DNA from: Trichosporon coremiiforme
Lineage: Eukaryota; Basidiomycota; Tremellomycetes; Trichosporonales; Trichosporonaceae
NCBI GenBank assembly: GCA_039545355.1
Contig: BCJJ01000012.1
Location: forward strand, 327,067 to 391,066
DNA length: 64,000 bases
Reading direction: 5' to 3'
Positions 1-11,941 of the stretch are shown here, piece by piece; position 1 is the first letter of the stretch; the number at the start of each line of letters is the position of its first letter. A program made the position numbers and the translations under genes. The notes under the pieces were generated by a model that searched no databases, had not been told where the DNA came from, and was given only the letters and a program-made list of their open reading frames with translations.

Positions 1-175
1 GGCTGAGAGCGTGCGGGTTCTGCGGAGACAAGTGTCCGCCGTATGGCATCAACAGGGGCGTCTGGGGAGTGGGGGGAGGGGCAGGTGGGCGATTGTCCTT
101 TGGCGGCACGGAGGAGGGTGGCGCGTCATTCGTCGGAGGCGAGCCGCCGCCTTGGTGGGAGGGCGCGTTACCCAT
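1..175 (-). CDS. 5' end of a putative N-myristoylated protein (partial)
   Basis: An ATG at 173-175 in a CTCACC-ATG context opens a frame that stays open for 58 codons and leaves the window at base 1. The protein begins MGNAPSHQGGG, a fit to the N-myristoylation pattern (Gly2, Ser6), followed by a Pro-rich linker and then LLMPYGGHLSPQNPHALS. A myristoylated start plus Pro-rich linker and a MPY..LSPQNPH motif recalls fungal AMPK/SNF1 beta subunits (Sip2/Gal83 type). That match is from memory and tentative, because the diagnostic glycogen-binding and ASC domains would lie outside the window. The sequence upstream (176-400) is pyrimidine-rich on the sense strand, as expected for a fungal promoter or 5' UTR. 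Confidence 0.5.
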   Translation of the reverse strand, partial: MGNAPSHQGGGSPPTNDAPPSSVPPKDNRPPAPPPTPQTPLLMPYGGHLSPQNPHALS

Positions 176-1381
176 GGTGAGTTGATGGGATCAAGCAGAC
201 ACCTGGTGTGTCCGCTGACTGGTGAGCAGAGTCAAGGAGGGGGGAAGTGTGAGATGTTGTTGTGGTGTGTGTTCGTGGTCCAAGCGGTGCAGACGGGTGG
301 TCGGTGGTTGTCGTTAGGGTGGATGGTGAGGGAGGATTGGTTGGAGCACCACGCCTATGCAGGGTTCGATGTTGAGTGGTGGTCGGGGTGGTAGTATGTG
401 TGTCAAGGGTATGGCCTATGCAGTGGCAAGGAACTGTGTGTGAGATGCTGGTTGGGAGAGGAGGAGAGAAGGAAGGAGATGGATCGGAGGGTGAATGATG
501 GACACTGTGGAGTGTGAGTGAGTGAGTGAGTTAGTGAGTGATAGCGCAGCCCCGCGTAAGCGGACCATGTCCATGCACCATGCAACCATGGCACCAGGCG
601 GCCGAGCCCCTGTATGCAGCAGTGCGTGCACCGGGCCGGATGTATTTTCATCGACCCGGATGGACGGTGCTTTGAATTGCCCAGCCCAGCCCAGCCCAGC
701 CCTTTCTATTGCTCACTCACCCGGTTGCAGTCTGCAGCCCTCGTTTATGCACAACCCCACCCTCGTGCCGTGGCGGTACTCTGCACTTGGACAGATAATG
801 CTGTTCCAGATGGCGTGACGAGCAAAGAACAAGGTGTTGCAAGGTCGTTGGCAGCCGGAACGATATGACAGAAGGATGCACAGCTTGATGCAACGTCAGA
901 GATCTCTCATCGCTACTCTCACGCGTCAACATCGTGGTCATACCGTGCCATGCATGGTCTGATCATGGACAGCCTGGCTAGTCTGCAGCGACCCCGGGCT
1001 ACGTCAACGCCTACCGTGTTCCGATGCGCCAGACGCCCGTAGAAACAGCCTCTTGCCGCAAGCACACCTGAAATCACATGCACAATGGCCCCACCATCGC
1101 TCCCCCGTTCCGGTCGCAGGTTGCATACATGCGACTTTCCCAGCACTCCCGCCATACATTCACATAACCTTCCGGGCATCACTTCGGTCACTCGACCCGG
1201 TTCCTACACTCTCTCAGCTCGTCTGACACAGCGTATGACGTCTGGGGCACTTGCGACTGCCCGAACGCGGGCAAAAGCTAGCACAGCATGTCTAAAAAGT
1301 CGTAGCATCGAGGTGTCGTCCATCGTGCCCTACGGCACCAGCACTACAGGAATGTACAATGTAGAGGGGCAGTGTCTGCTC
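176..1381. other. Intergenic region with short tandem repeats
   Basis: No coding gene is supported. It holds the presumed promoter of the leftward partial gene, a GTGA tetranucleotide repeat near 511-540 and a CAGCC pentanucleotide repeat near 678-700. The remaining open frames overlap one another in several frames and look like GC-rich chance ORFs. Confidence 0.6.
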
Positions 1382-2821
1382 CTACCGCGCAGCACCGACG
1401 ACGACGCGCCCGTCGACGCCCACGTTCTTGGCCTTCTTGGCCTTCCTGCGCCTCCCCGTGCCCTCCTCGCTAAGGAGGTCGACGACGGTGGGCTCGACGT
1501 AGCTCCAAATCTCGCCCTTGCGCTCCAGTTTCGGGTCGGCCCACGGCCGGTCGTGCTCCTTCCTCCACTCTGCGCTCTTGGCCCACTCCTTCGCGACGCG
1601 CTTCTCGTCCAGCGGCGGGGAACGGGGACGCGGCAGCGTGTCTGGCTCAGGCTCGGCGGGCGTGTGACTCGCTGAAGCTGAGGGGGTGACTTTCGTCTTG
1701 GTCGTTATCGTCGCGGTGGAACGGGCGAACTTGCCCTTCTTCCCGATCGAGCCGATCGTGAGCACGCGGTGTTGCTGGGGCTGCGCGGGTTGCCGGGGCG
1801 CATTGCCTGGCAGGGAGGGGAAGGCACCCCCGCCCGAGGCGGCGAGGAGGGCCTCCTTCCGCTCGCGCTCCTTGGTTTCGCGCTCGTCTTGCTCGTGCGC
1901 TAACTGCGTTTCGATGTCGCTCTCGACACGCTTGATCAGACGCGCGAGCTGCGGTGGGGAGTAGGTCGGTCGCGCGCACGAGGGGCAGGTCGCGTGCGGC
2001 GGCTGCATGGCGCAGAGGATCAGACCGCATGCGCCGCACTGCGGCGTGTACTTTGACAGCTCGTGGACGCGGGCTGGAACGTCAGCTTTCAAATCGGACG
2101 GGAGCAGCTAAACTCACCCTGGCAGAAACACGGCGGCGTGTCGACGTGCGGCCCCTTGCCTCCGTCTTGGACCTGCCGCAGCGCGTCCACGACCCCTTCG
2201 AGCCGAAGCACCTCCTTGCTCTTGGGCAGATCCCAGATCTTGTCCCCCGGCTTCTCGACCGCCTTCCCCTTTCCCTTGTCCTTGCCCTTCTTCTCGATGA
2301 TCGTGATCGCCCCCGCAGTGCGCATTTGGCCCCTTCCGCTGCCTGACGCGCTTCCGCCGCGGCTCATGCTATTCAGGTCGGTGTGGCTGCCGAACGGCGT
2401 CGAGGTGGAGCTGCCGCTGCCGGGCTTGCCGGGCTTCAGGTTCTGGCGCATAGCCTTCGCTTTCGCCTTGTCAACGCGCGGGTCGGAGACTGGTGGGGGT
2501 GGAGGGGGCTGGATGGAGGGGAAGCGGAAGGCGACATAGCGGTCGGCAAAGGCGCGCGCTTGCGGGGTCGAGCCGAGGAAGTCCTGTGGGTGAGCTTACA
2601 CTACCTGGAAAAGCTGCTTCTTCCTCACTCACACTGAGGTGGCCCCGCAGCCGGACTTCAGTGTTGTATCCCTCGAGGTCGGGGATGATGACTTGGTTGA
2701 CAGTCTCGGAGTCTGCGGTCAGCTGAGAATCGCCGAGCGAGTAGCATGCACAGTGAGTAGAACACTCACCAAGACCTAGAATGTCGCAAAGCGACTTGGA
2801 AACCCATGCTGGCGGCGACAT
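1382..2821 (-). CDS. RQT4: RQT4/TRIP4 (ASC-1)-like C2HC5 zinc-finger protein
   Basis: Four exons are inferred: 2821-2770, 2712-2633, 2583-2118 and 2073-1382, all with GTGAG donors. The start is the ATG at 2819-2821 (MSPPAWVSK). The diagnostic part is a zinc-binding module split by the last intron: PPCFCQ at the end of exon 3, then HELSKYTPQCGACGLILC and ATCPSC. This is the layout of the zf-C2HC5 domain of human TRIP4 and yeast Rqt4. In that family the protein is a subunit of the RQC-trigger/ASCC complex that splits collided ribosomes with the Slh1/ASCC3 helicase. A charged helix (residues near ESDIETQLAHEQDERETKER) follows the finger, and the C-terminus is basic (RRRKAKKAK). Total is about 430 residues. 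The human ASCH domain seems absent, as in yeast Rqt4. Family assignment is firm; the precise role is inferred. Confidence 0.8.
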
Positions 2822-3071
2822 GTTATTGTGTGGTGAGGCGAAGTGCAACAAGAGGATGTGCTGAGGAATGATCGAAAGTTACGGCCCATGTCCGACGGTT
2901 CGGATCCGAACCGTTTCAACGTCATCAGACTGTCTGTCGATTCGACCGCCAAATCATCATCCAGCATAGTCCTCCGTCCTCGGCCTTTCGTCAACTGCAT
3001 ACACATCCCCACCACATTTGATGATACAGTGCATACATTGAATGATTTCTTTTACTACTACTCTATGCAAA

Positions 3072-6000
3072 TTAAATGTTGTACCTTCCTCCAGACGCGT
3101 GCGCGCGATCGGCGCTGTTGAGCGCCTGCACCGACGCCTCGACGAGGGAACGGCGCAGCTCCTCGACGGCGGAGCGGACGCGCATCTCGTCGTTCGACTC
3201 GATCAGCAGGTGCAGCTTGGGCTCCTGGCCTGCCTCGGGCTCGTGCCCGGGCGGGTAGTACACACCACGCATCGTGATGGACGCGCCCGAGTGCTCCTGC
3301 AGGAGCATCATCTGCTCCTTGTTCGTCGCCTTCCAACGCGCCTTCTGCGGGTAATCGTTGATCGGGAACATAGCGTGCCACTCGGTCGCGTCCGGGTCCT
3401 TGCGGCGCGACGGGTCCGAGGGTGGCAGAGCTGCGCCGAGCGCGGCAGCCTTGCTGTGCTCAATCTGCTTCGACAGCTTCTGCGCGACCTTGGACAGGTT
3501 CGCGGCGTCGATGTGACGGCCCTCCTTGCGCGCCTTCTCGAGCATGGCAAGAGTCTGCGCAGGGAGTGACTTGGCGTCGTGGCGGGAGCCACGGTGCGCA
3601 AGGTCGGACGGGAGCTTGTCGGGAGCGGGGCCGTGGACAATCTCGACAGCGATCTCCGTGAAGGTGTAGTCCGTGTCGCCCGCCATGAGGTGCGCGTCGT
3701 TCGTCGTGCTCTTCGTTTCCTTCGTGGCCGGCTTGTACGGGATAACAGCACCCTCGCGCGACGACAGCGAGACAGCCTCCGACGTGTCGCCATAGGTCTG
3801 CTTCTCGGCGCGGTCTTTCTCCTGGCGCTTGTGGTCGAGGCGCTCGAGACCCTTGCCGCGGAAACCTGAGCGGGCGGCGCGAGCCTTGCCAGACTTGATC
3901 TTGTTCAAGAAGCCCTCCGACATCTCCTTCAGCTTGTCGGGAATGAACGCGCCCGACGCCTCAAGGGCACGCGCAATGTCGACCGAGAACTTCTTCTGGT
4001 CGGGCGTGATGAAGGTGATGCAGGTACCCTTGTTGCCGGCGCGACCCGTTCGGCCCGCACGGTGGACGTAGTCCTCCATGTGGTTGGGGGCGTCGTAGTT
4101 GATGACAAGCTTGAGCTGCTTGACGTCAAGTCCACGAGCGGCGACCGAGGTCGCAATTACGATCGGAATGTCACCACTCTTGAAGTTGCGAATAGCGTCC
4201 TCACGGTCGACCTGATCCTTGCCGCCGTGCAGCGAAGTACACAGGTATCCTCGCTGCAGAAGCTCTCGGAAGAGCTCGTCGGCCGACTCCTGCCTGTCGA
4301 CGAAGATGAGCACACGGTAGTCGGGCTCGTCGGGGTGGTCCTGTCCGATTTCGCCGAGGATCTCGAGCAGACGGTTAAACTTGGTGTCCGGGTCGCGAAC
4401 CTCTACACGCTGGTCGATCTCAGGCGCGACGACGGAGCGGCCACCGACAGTGATCTCGAGCGGCTTGACGAGAATCTTGCGCGCGAGCGACTCCATCGTC
4501 TTGGGGAACGTCGCGGAGAACAGGACCTTTTGGGCGTCGGGGCGCGTGTTGTTGACAATCTTCATGACCTGCGGCTCGAAGCCCATGTCGAACATGCGGT
4601 CGGCCTCATCCATGACCATGAAGGTGATACGACGGAGGTTGGTCACGCGACCGTTGTTGGCAGTCAACAAGTCGATCATGCGACCCGGCGTACATACCAC
4701 GATTTCGGCTCCCTTCTTCATCGCGGCAATGTCGTCACTGATGGACTGGCCGCCGACGCAGCACGTCACGCGCAGGTTCATAACTTTAGCGAACGGCTTC
4801 GACTCCCTGTAGATCTGCATGGCAAGCTCACGGGTGGGCGCGAGGATGAGAGCAATAGGACCGTCCATTCCGCTCACCGGTCGTTGGTCCTTGACGTGAC
4901 GCAGGAGAGGAAGCAGGAAGGCGATGGTCTTGCCGGAACCGGTCTTGGCGATACCGATAACGTCGCGTCCGGACATGATCGACGGAATCGACTGCGCCTG
5001 GATCGCGGTGGGCGCGCCCCATTCCTTCGCACGGATGACCTCGAGGCAACCGAGCGGCAGACCAAACGCACCCCAGCTGCGCACGGGCTTCGGCGCATCC
5101 AGACCACGAACCTTGATACCGTCCATCTCGAGACGGACGAGCTCAGCCTCCTCTTCGTCCATGTCGAGGACTTCGGCGGGGGCATTGTAAAAGTTCCGCC
5201 TGAAGGGTTCGTAGTCAATAGTATCGTGGTCTGGGGTGGGCAGGTCCTTCTTGCGGGTCTTGGATGCCGCGAGCTGCAGCAGAGCCTCGGCCTTGGCAAG
5301 CTCCTCCTCTGCCTTGTTGCGTACCTCAAGGTCGTCGTCGCTATCGAGTTCCTCAGCGTAGCCCTGCTTCTTGGCGTCGGACACGTTGACGGTCTTGACT
5401 TCCTGGGCGTTCTGGCGCATGAAGGCATCGAGAGGGTCTTCCTCTTCCTCGTCGACGTCCATCTTCGAGTCTCCGTCGGCACCGGCTTCGATCTTGACGG
5501 CGTCGTCCTCGTTCTCATCGCCGTCAACGGCCGCCATATCCTCTGGCACGGCATCAACGCCGGCGGCGGACCCACTTTGTACTTCGTCAACGACCTTGGG
5601 CATCTCGAGCTTCTGCAGCTTGCGGTCCTCGACCTCCTCGTCGTCCATCATAAGCGAGCGCTTCAGCGGTGTCGGCTTGTTCACGAGTCCGATACGGCCA
5701 AGCGACTGCGCGCTGAACGATAAGGCCGACTTGCCGGGGGCAGCTGATGTTAGCGAGCTGTCACGTCGGGCCATGAACAACTCACGTTTGGCAGGTGCCT
5801 TCTCCGGCTCCGGCGTGCTGGCGGCGGAGACGTTGCCGGACGCGTTGGCGCTCTTAGCGGCGCGCTGCTTCTTCCACGCCTCGAGACGCTCGCGCTTCAG
5901 GCGGAGCTTCTCCTCCTCGCTAGCGGGAGCGGGGGAGTTAGACGCCGGGGTACGGAGGCGCTCGGGCGAGCGCGCAGCAGAGTGTCCGTTAGCGCGCTCA

Positions 6001-6425
6001 CGCTCCCTGATGCGATCACGATCGTGATCACGGTCTCGCCTGTCATCGTCCCTTCTCCTGTCGTCGTCCCTGCGCCTGTCCCGGTCCCTGTCGTCGCGGC
6101 GGTCATAGTCGCGGTCCCGCTGGCTTCGGTGGTCTCTGTCATCGTAACGACGCTCGTAACGGTCGCGCTCACCACGGTCACGGTAGCGGTCGCGGTCTCT
6201 GTCGCGGTCACCCCTGTCTCTCACGTAGCGGTCATCTTGTCTTCTGTCGCGATCACGGTCGCGGTGGTCCCTGTCGCGGTCTCGGTCTCGGTGGCGGTCG
6301 TCGCGGTAATCCCTTCGATCTCTTTCACGGTCACGGTCGCGGGAGCGGGGCGGCGATGGGCTTTGATATCGGTGTGAGGAACGGCGATGCTCGGGGGAGC
6401 GAGACCTACGAGGAGAGTGCGGCAT
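3072..6425 (-). CDS. PRP5: PRP5-type DEAD-box RNA helicase (pre-mRNA splicing)
   Basis: A single uninterrupted exon of 1117 codons. The ATG at 6425 ([15 protein letters not shown]) is preferred, because the longer frame to 6536 relies on a TTG. Residues 1-150 are an RS/RD-rich domain of repeated RDRD blocks. An acidic linker follows, with a DPLDAFMRQ motif typical of Prp5/DDX46. The helicase core carries a Q motif ([10 protein letters not shown]), Walker A AKTGSGKT near residue 500, PTRELA, TPGR, DEAD ([13 protein letters not shown], near 606), SAT, and HRAGRTGR near 790. The C-terminal part has the DDX46-like tail that includes [20 protein letters not shown] sequence (here [13 protein letters not shown]). 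Prp5 remodels U2 snRNP and proofreads the branch site during prespliceosome assembly in the nucleus. It diverges from the UBR-box gene with 231 bp between starts. The long opposite-strand frames here are GC-driven shadows. Confidence 0.95.
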   Translation of the reverse strand: MPHSPRRSRSPEHRRSSHRYQSPSPPRSRDRDRERDRRDYRDDRHRDRDRDRDHRDRDRDRRQDDRYVRDRGDRDRDRDRYRDRGERDRYERRYDDRDHRSQRDRDYDRRDDRDRDRRRDDDRRRDDDRRDRDHDRDRIRERERANGHSAARSPERLRTPASNSPAPASEEEKLRLKRERLEAWKKQRAAKSANASGNVSAASTPEPEKAPAKRELFMARRDSSLTSAAPGKSALSFSAQSLGRIGLVNKPTPLKRSLMMDDEEVEDRKLQKLEMPKVVDEVQSGSAAGVDAVPEDMAAVDGDENEDDAVKIEAGADGDSKMDVDEEEEDPLDAFMRQNAQEVKTVNVSDAKKQGYAEELDSDDDLEVRNKAEEELAKAEALLQLAASKTRKKDLPTPDHDTIDYEPFRRNFYNAPAEVLDMDEEEAELVRLEMDGIKVRGLDAPKPVRSWGAFGLPLGCLEVIRAKEWGAPTAIQAQSIPSIMSGRDVIGIAKTGSGKTIAFLLPLLRHVKDQRPVSGMDGPIALILAPTRELAMQIYRESKPFAKVMNLRVTCCVGGQSISDDIAAMKKGAEIVVCTPGRMIDLLTANNGRVTNLRRITFMVMDEADRMFDMGFEPQVMKIVNNTRPDAQKVLFSATFPKTMESLARKILVKPLEITVGGRSVVAPEIDQRVEVRDPDTKFNRLLEILGEIGQDHPDEPDYRVLIFVDRQESADELFRELLQRGYLCTSLHGGKDQVDREDAIRNFKSGDIPIVIATSVAARGLDVKQLKLVINYDAPNHMEDYVHRAGRTGRAGNKGTCITFITPDQKKFSVDIARALEASGAFIPDKLKEMSEGFLNKIKSGKARAARSGFRGKGLERLDHKRQEKDRAEKQTYGDTSEAVSLSSREGAVIPYKPATKETKSTTNDAHLMAGDTDYTFTEIAVEIVHGPAPDKLPSDLAHRGSRHDAKSLPAQTLAMLEKARKEGRHIDAANLSKVAQKLSKQIEHSKAAALGAALPPSDPSRRKDPDATEWHAMFPINDYPQKARWKATNKEQMMLLQEHSGASITMRGVYYPPGHEPEAGQEPKLHLLIESNDEMRVRSAVEELRRSLVEASVQALNSADRAHASGGRYNI

Positions 6426-6656
6426 GCCTTTTTCCAAGCGATGGAGTGTTTGCTTGATCGATCTCGACCTCGAGTTGCACTTGGACTGAATGGAATTGCC
6501 TTGGGTGGCAAAGCGTAAAACCGTCAGGCGTGCCAAACTTTTACGTGCCTAAAACCATAGGCACGCGAGCAGCCACTGACGCGACTCGCGACCTCCACTT
6601 GACGCGACCGCACGACCAGCAACAACAACAACAGCAACAAGCAGCACCCCGAAACC
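6426..6656. promoter_or_regulatory. Shared divergent promoter region, PRP5 / UBR7-like
   Basis: The 231 bp between two divergent start codons must hold both promoters. Just before the rightward ATG lies a CAACAACAACAACAGCAACAAG-type CAA-rich leader, a common form of translated-gene 5' UTR in fungi. No specific factor site could be recognised. Confidence 0.5.
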
Positions 6657-8250
6657 ATGTCCGGCTTCCCCGTGCTGTCGCCCGATGTGCTGCGCGGCCG
6701 CTCTCTCGAGGACGAGGTTACGCTTCCCTCCCTGATCGAGGAGCAGGACCGCCTGGCTGAGGAAGCGCGCGAGGTTCTTCCCTACTCCTTCGACGAGTGC
6801 ACCTGGGCGAAGGGACCACTGAGGCAGAACGTGTGGTCGTGTCTGGGTAAGCTGGCACTTGTGTCCCCTTAGCTGACAACAGATTGCAACGAGAAGGGAG
6901 TGTGCTACGGGTGTTCCATCTCGTGTCATGCGGGTGTGTCTGGAAGCTTGGTTATGTTGGATATGGCAGCTGACGTCAGACCACCGCCTCGTCGAGCTCT
7001 GGACGCGGCGCGGGTTCACGTGCGATTGTCCCACGACCTCAATGTGTCCCGAGGGCAAGAAACACAAGTGCACGCTGAACCCGCCGGAGAAGCAGCCGCA
7101 GCCGCCAAACGAGGAAAACCGGTACAGCAAGAACTTCTCGGGCACATTCTGCCGCTGTGGGCGGGACTACGATCCCGAGACGGAAGTCGAGGCCATGATC
7201 AACTGCATCGGGTGTGAGGTGAGTGAGGCAGGCGACCGGAGGGCGGCCTAGCCCTCTTAAGGCAGCCTGAGCTAGGGAAGGTAGCGGGGTGGCAAAGGTC
7301 GTGGCAGAGGTCGCCCGAGCTGTCAGGCGGATGATCATTAGCTAACGACAGGACTGGCTGCACGAATCCTGCCTCAACCTGCAGCCCCGCCGGACAGCCC
7401 CAGTCGAAGACGACGAGGACGAGGAGGCGCTCTGCCTGATCCCCTCAGAGTCCTATGACGGGCTAGTGTGCGCCGAGTGCGTGTCTGGCTGCCCCCTGCT
7501 CGTGGAGAGGTCAGGCAGCGAAGGATGGATGATCGTCGAGCCGACAGAGGACGGTACCTTTGTCGTCATCGGCCGCTCCGAGGTGGTGACGGCGGGGACG
7601 AAGCGGGATCACGACGGCGAGGAGCAGGAGGGGAAGAAGGCGCGGTTAGACCATGGTGTCGAGGATGATGGGCCGGCGGAGCAGTCGGCTTCCGAGAAGG
7701 TGGGAGAGCCTGAGGCGACAGAGACAAAAGCGACAATCAGCAAGCCAGCGGAGGACAAGCAAAAAGCAGCAAGAAAGGGGTCCGGGGACCTCTTCTTAGC
7801 CCACGGCCTGCGCGCCCGTCTAGCAAAGGAACTCGACGTGAGTATTGTTACCGCCCATCTGGTCCTGACCGTCATCCAAAGCTGACCCTCCAGGCAACAC
7901 AAGCCGCGACGCTCCCCTTCCCCCTCGTCGACGCAGAGATCTACGAACCCCCCACCGACACGGACCCGACCGAGACGCTGGACGAGGTGACTGAGCGTGT
8001 CGTTGGGTCTTTGCCGCGGGTACAGGCCATAGAGGCGCTGCACGGGTTCCAGAACATGAAGTGGGTCTGCAGCGAACGTCTCCAAACAGTCTCTCAGGGC
8101 GTTTGGAGGCTGTTGGAGAAATGAACACAGCTGACACGCAGGGACAAGCTGAAGGTGATGCTGCAGTCGCGCGCCGAGTCCGGCTCGGCGGTCAGCAGGC
8201 AAGACATCGAGTCGTTCTTTGACGATCTGAAGAGGTCGCGCCGACAATAG
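6657..8250 (+). CDS. UBR7/Mlo2-like UBR-box and PHD-finger protein
   Basis: Six exons join in frame: 6657-6846, 6883-6933, 6980-7218, 7352-7837, 7894-8060 and 8142-8250. All introns are short, with a CTGAC or CTAAC branch close to AG. The protein starts MSGFPVLSPDVLRG. The UBR box is built across exons 1-3: CLDCNEKGVCYGCSISCHADH, then RRGFTCDCPTTSMC and a C-rich segment. A PHD-like finger follows (FCRCGRDYD..., INCIGCEDWLHESCL, CAECV). This order, a short UBR box then an atypical PHD finger, is that of human UBR7 and fission yeast Mlo2, candidate E3 ubiquitin ligases. The middle carries a Lys/Glu-rich stretch resembling a nuclear signal (TKRDHDGEEQEGKKARL). The C-terminus DIESFFDDLKRSRRQ matches the family's conserved tail style. 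E3 activity is inferred from the family, not visible. Confidence 0.9.
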
Positions 8251-8915
8251 GTGGCGGCTAGGCCAAAGTTGTACGATAAGAGAAAAATCAACAAGAACGT
8301 CGCGTATAGTGTAGTGTAAGAAGTAGAATGTAATCTATGCCTGTTCCTGGATCCCGAACTCGTATCGCTCAATCACTCAATCAAACGCGAGATAAGAACT
8401 TTGGGGCACGAACCAAACAACCCGAAGATTGGTTCCCACACGGCCAGTTTTAAGGCCCAGAACAACGCCGCCGAGACAATGCACTGCTTCCCCCTTCCCT
8501 CTCACTCTCGCACGCTTCCCGCCCTGCTCGCTTCCCAGCTTTCCCCGCTTTCCCTTGCCGTGCTTGTCGCGTTGCTGAGACTCGTTCGATGTCGCAGCGG
8601 GCGGATTATTGTGCCAGCCAAAGGTGCCCCAGACTCCCCAAGACTTCCGTCTCGTGCCCCCACGTGCCTGTGACCCAATCCAATCTGGCATCCGAAATCA
8701 ACGACGTATACATGAAAGATGGCATGACTTCTAATTGTGCGGGCGTGCGATTATGAACAGGCTGCTGTCTACTATTGGCATGGGCGGGGCGAGTTGGTGG
8801 GGGATGCTTGTGATGCTGGGGTATTTTGATCGGCGGGCCGAGACCGAGATCCGGAGAGTGAGAGAAGGAAACAGGGCGAGACCGGGAACGCATTTTGGGT
8901 GTAGGTACAGACCAA
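8251..8915. other. Convergent 3' intergenic region
   Basis: The 3' ends of the UBR7-like gene and the glycerol-3-phosphate dehydrogenase gene face each other across about 665 bp. It should contain both polyadenylation regions. I see no gene, RNA or notable repeat. Confidence 0.55.
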
Positions 8916-10358
8916 CTACAGCCCGTCCGTCAGAGTCGTGGGGTCCATGCCGTCCCAGGAGATGTGGTAGACCTTGTCGAACAGAGGGTACGCGCCCAGC
9001 TTGTTGCGCGCCTTGAGGAACATGTGGACGTCCTTGGCGGTGTGGATGCCCTGGAGTTCTGTCCGTTAGCTCTACCCGTCTGCTGTGTAGGAAGCGACTT
9101 ACTCTGCCCGCCCAGCATCTCGCGCTCGAGCACGTCAAACGGCTTGCCGGTCTTGACAAACGCCTCGGCACACTTCCTGTTACGTCCTCCGAGACCTGGA
9201 CATGTTAGTCACAGTCACACAAACACACAGTCCGCCCAGGAGCGGTCCACTTACAAGACGTGATGAGGTCGGCGACACCGGCAGACTCCTTCAGGAAGGT
9301 CTCAGGCTTGACGTCGTTGAAGAACTCCATGCAGAAGTGCGTCGTCTCGACGAGGCCGATGCGCATGATGGCGGCTGGGAGTCAGCTAAGAGCGCACAAG
9401 GAGCCAGCTGCACTTACACTTGGTGTTGTCGCCGTAGCCGAGACCGTCGCTGAGACCGGCGGCGACAGCAACAACATTCTTGAGGGCGCCGCAAAGCGAG
9501 ACGCCCGTGACGTCGTCGATCAATTGAACGCGGAACTTGGGGGTCTCTGTTGCTCGTCAGCCACGCCGTCATAACCCAGCCTTCGACAACTAAGGCCCCC
9601 ACCCCTCTGTACTCACGGAACACCTTCTGCCACATGATGCCGTCGGCCTGGTTGCGGTATCCGATCGTGGTCTCGGAGAAGCGCCCGAGTGCGACCTCGG
9701 AGGCAATGTTGGCGCCACTAAGCGCGGAACAGGGGATGCCGAGACGCTTCTCAATGACATCGGCGAAGATGTGGATGTCGGCGCCCTCGACGTCGACACC
9801 CTTGATGAGCGAGATGGCCTTGGCGTTCGGCGAGATGTGGCCCGAGATGTCATCGAGCACCTTGTCGAGGACTAAAGGGCTAGGTCAGCTGACCACTCTG
9901 GATCTCGTGGGGAAGACGTCTTCGGTGTCACTCACACTGGTGGGGCATGACGAAGATGATGGCGGTGGCGTCCTTGACCGTCTCGACAATGTCGGGGACG
10001 GCGACGACGTTGTAGCCCAGAGAAATGTCGGGGAGGTACTTGACGTTGACGTGCTTCTCGTTGATGATGTCGGTCAGCTTGCGGCCGTCGATCTGCGGAG
10101 TTGTCAGCGCGGACTCTCGGACCCAGCGGCACGGCTCCACATAGCCGGCGGCAACGACTGGCAGTCGAACTGACCTGCTCCTCGAAGACCCACATGGGGA
10201 CGCGCGAGTGGAACTCGTTCTCATGCTTGAGGACGTTGATGCCAGCGATCTTTGCGATGGCCGAGCCCCTGTGATGGCGTCAGCTCTGGTGATATGTTGG
10301 GAGATGCATACCAGTTGCCGGAGCCCAGGATGGCGACCTTCTCTTTCTGAGGGGCCAT
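8916..10358 (-). CDS. GPD1: NAD-dependent glycerol-3-phosphate dehydrogenase
   Basis: Eight short exons can be joined in frame from the ATG at 10356-10358 ([16 protein letters not shown]) to the stop at 8916-8918 ([12 protein letters not shown]). The product is about 345 residues, near the usual length. The N-terminal Rossmann motif [14 protein letters not shown] is interrupted by intron 1. Later exons give [22 protein letters not shown], the substrate-pocket stretch [45 protein letters not shown] with the catalytic lysine, and a C-terminal helical part. The enzyme reduces dihydroxyacetone phosphate to glycerol-3-phosphate with NADH. It supplies glycerol for osmotic balance and backbone for lipids, in the cytosol. 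No N-terminal targeting sequence or EF-hand is seen, so this is the cytosolic Gpd1/Gpd2 type rather than the mitochondrial FAD enzyme. Confidence 0.95.
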
Positions 10359-11941
10359 TGTGGATGTGTGATGGAGACGGAGGGGGGAGGAAGGAGCGAA
10401 GGAGGTGGGGCGGGGCAAGAGGCAGAGGGGTGCCCTAGTGAGAGATCTGAGTAGGAGAGGAATGGTTGGGAAGGTTGGGAATGGGGGCGATGGCGTTGGA
10501 AATATAAGAGGGATGGGTGATTGGCGGAGATGGAGAGAGTGAGCGAGGAAGACGCAAGGAAGGCAGGAGGCAGGACGCAAGACAACGAGGACGAGACAAG
10601 GTACGCAAAGGCACGGCGGCGGCGGCGGCAAGAAAGGAAGGGGGCACGATCCCCGCAGCCTACGACATGACACAAGTCGGGCGATCAATACATGCAATAC
10701 ATGCTCCTATTTGCGGGATCGAGTGACCGATAAATCGATGAGCCGACTTTTGTTAATCGGCAACGACCCACCGCTTACGTTTAGTCTGCTACCCTGAGTG
10801 CTTGCTCTGCGCCTGGAGCCTGGAGCCAGTGTGCCAGACTTTTTTTTATCTCCCGTACCCGGCAATAACTGTCCGATGTCTCGCCATGGACAGTCACCGC
10901 ACAGCCCAACGGCCCAGCGCCTCACCGCTCACCGGTCATCGCTCAGTCTGCATTGCTCGGGCACCTACCGGCTATCACTGACAACCCTCTGCTTAGGCTT
11001 CTGGCGCCCGGCATTCCTTTGGCCTGTATGCGGCACTCACCGGCGATCCACTGCATCCTCTGCCGGATGCATCACCCACATACTCCGCAGCCCGGACCGT
11101 CCATAGGCCGTTTCGGCGTAGGGTAACATGGCCTATGACCTACCGGGCTTGTCACATGCACACTCCATGCTGCGTTCTTGGCCGCCGTTGCCGCACAAGG
11201 TGTCCCACATGGGCACGGCGTCAGCCTCTACCGGTTCTACCCTCGCTGTTTATCTCTCCGCAGTCAACCACGCCATCGATAGTAGCGTCCCCTTTTAGTG
11301 CAGGTGGCACCGCTAATCAGTGTCCTTGTGTTCGCACCGACCCTGCATCAGAACACGGACGTCCGATGCCGTTTCATCCGCTGACCCCTTGAACCCCGTA
11401 GTTACAGCGCCCCGGAATGAAGGAGCCAGTGAACTCGAGCTGCGACGACACACTGACCACCCCCGATCACCGTCGCGCCGTCACGCCGTCGCGCCGTCGC
11501 GCCGTCGCACGCCGGGTGACCGGGTGACCCCGCATACTAAGCGACGACGTGCCCCCGTTGCTCCGTAGCTAAGACCCCGCCGCAGCCCCGCGGAGGTTGC
11601 GGACCCCTGGTTGGCCCCTCATATTCCCTCACCGATACCCCTCACGACTCTCCCTGCGCCTCGGACCCCCTTTGATCCACGCAGCCCGCGTTGCTTCGGA
11701 CCTTCGGAGCGGCGTGCGTCAGCTTCGCGGCTTCGGACGCCCGTCGTCACGCTGGAGACGTAGTCGCGCAGCTCCATGTGCGACCCTTCTATCTCTTCTG
11801 AGCACCCTCTTTCCTTCACTCCTGATCTGTGCTGTCCTGTTGTGCCAAGCCGCCACAGCGTGCGTCGCCCCAGAAACAACGAAATGAGCGCCGCAGCTCA
11901 AACCTCGCCTAGTTGAGACATTTTCAGCGCCTACTAAGCTA
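10359..11941. other. Intergenic region, no gene recognised
   Basis: About 1.6 kb upstream of GPD1 and downstream of the NUDCD1-like gene. The first 300 bp read as a purine-rich (sense CT-rich) leader of GPD1, and probably hold its promoter. Beyond that I find only GC-rich chance frames and one short tandem repeat (listed separately). Confidence 0.55.
11471..11510. repeat. 8-bp tandem repeat, unit near CGTCGCGC
   Basis: Five consecutive 8-bp units (CGTCGCGC, CGTCACGC, CGTCGCGC, CGTCGCGC, CGTCGCAC) lie in the intergenic region. A second short duplication, GGGTGACC-like, follows directly. Confidence 0.85.

Noticed and set aside
4062..5723. 553-codon plus-strand open frame
   Set aside because: It lies exactly antisense to the PRP5 helicase core and has no recognisable domain. 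Long opposite-strand frames arise from high GC and codon bias.
3072..6536. Longer PRP5 start at 6536
   Set aside because: The codon there is TTG. The first ATG is at 6425, followed directly by the RS domain.
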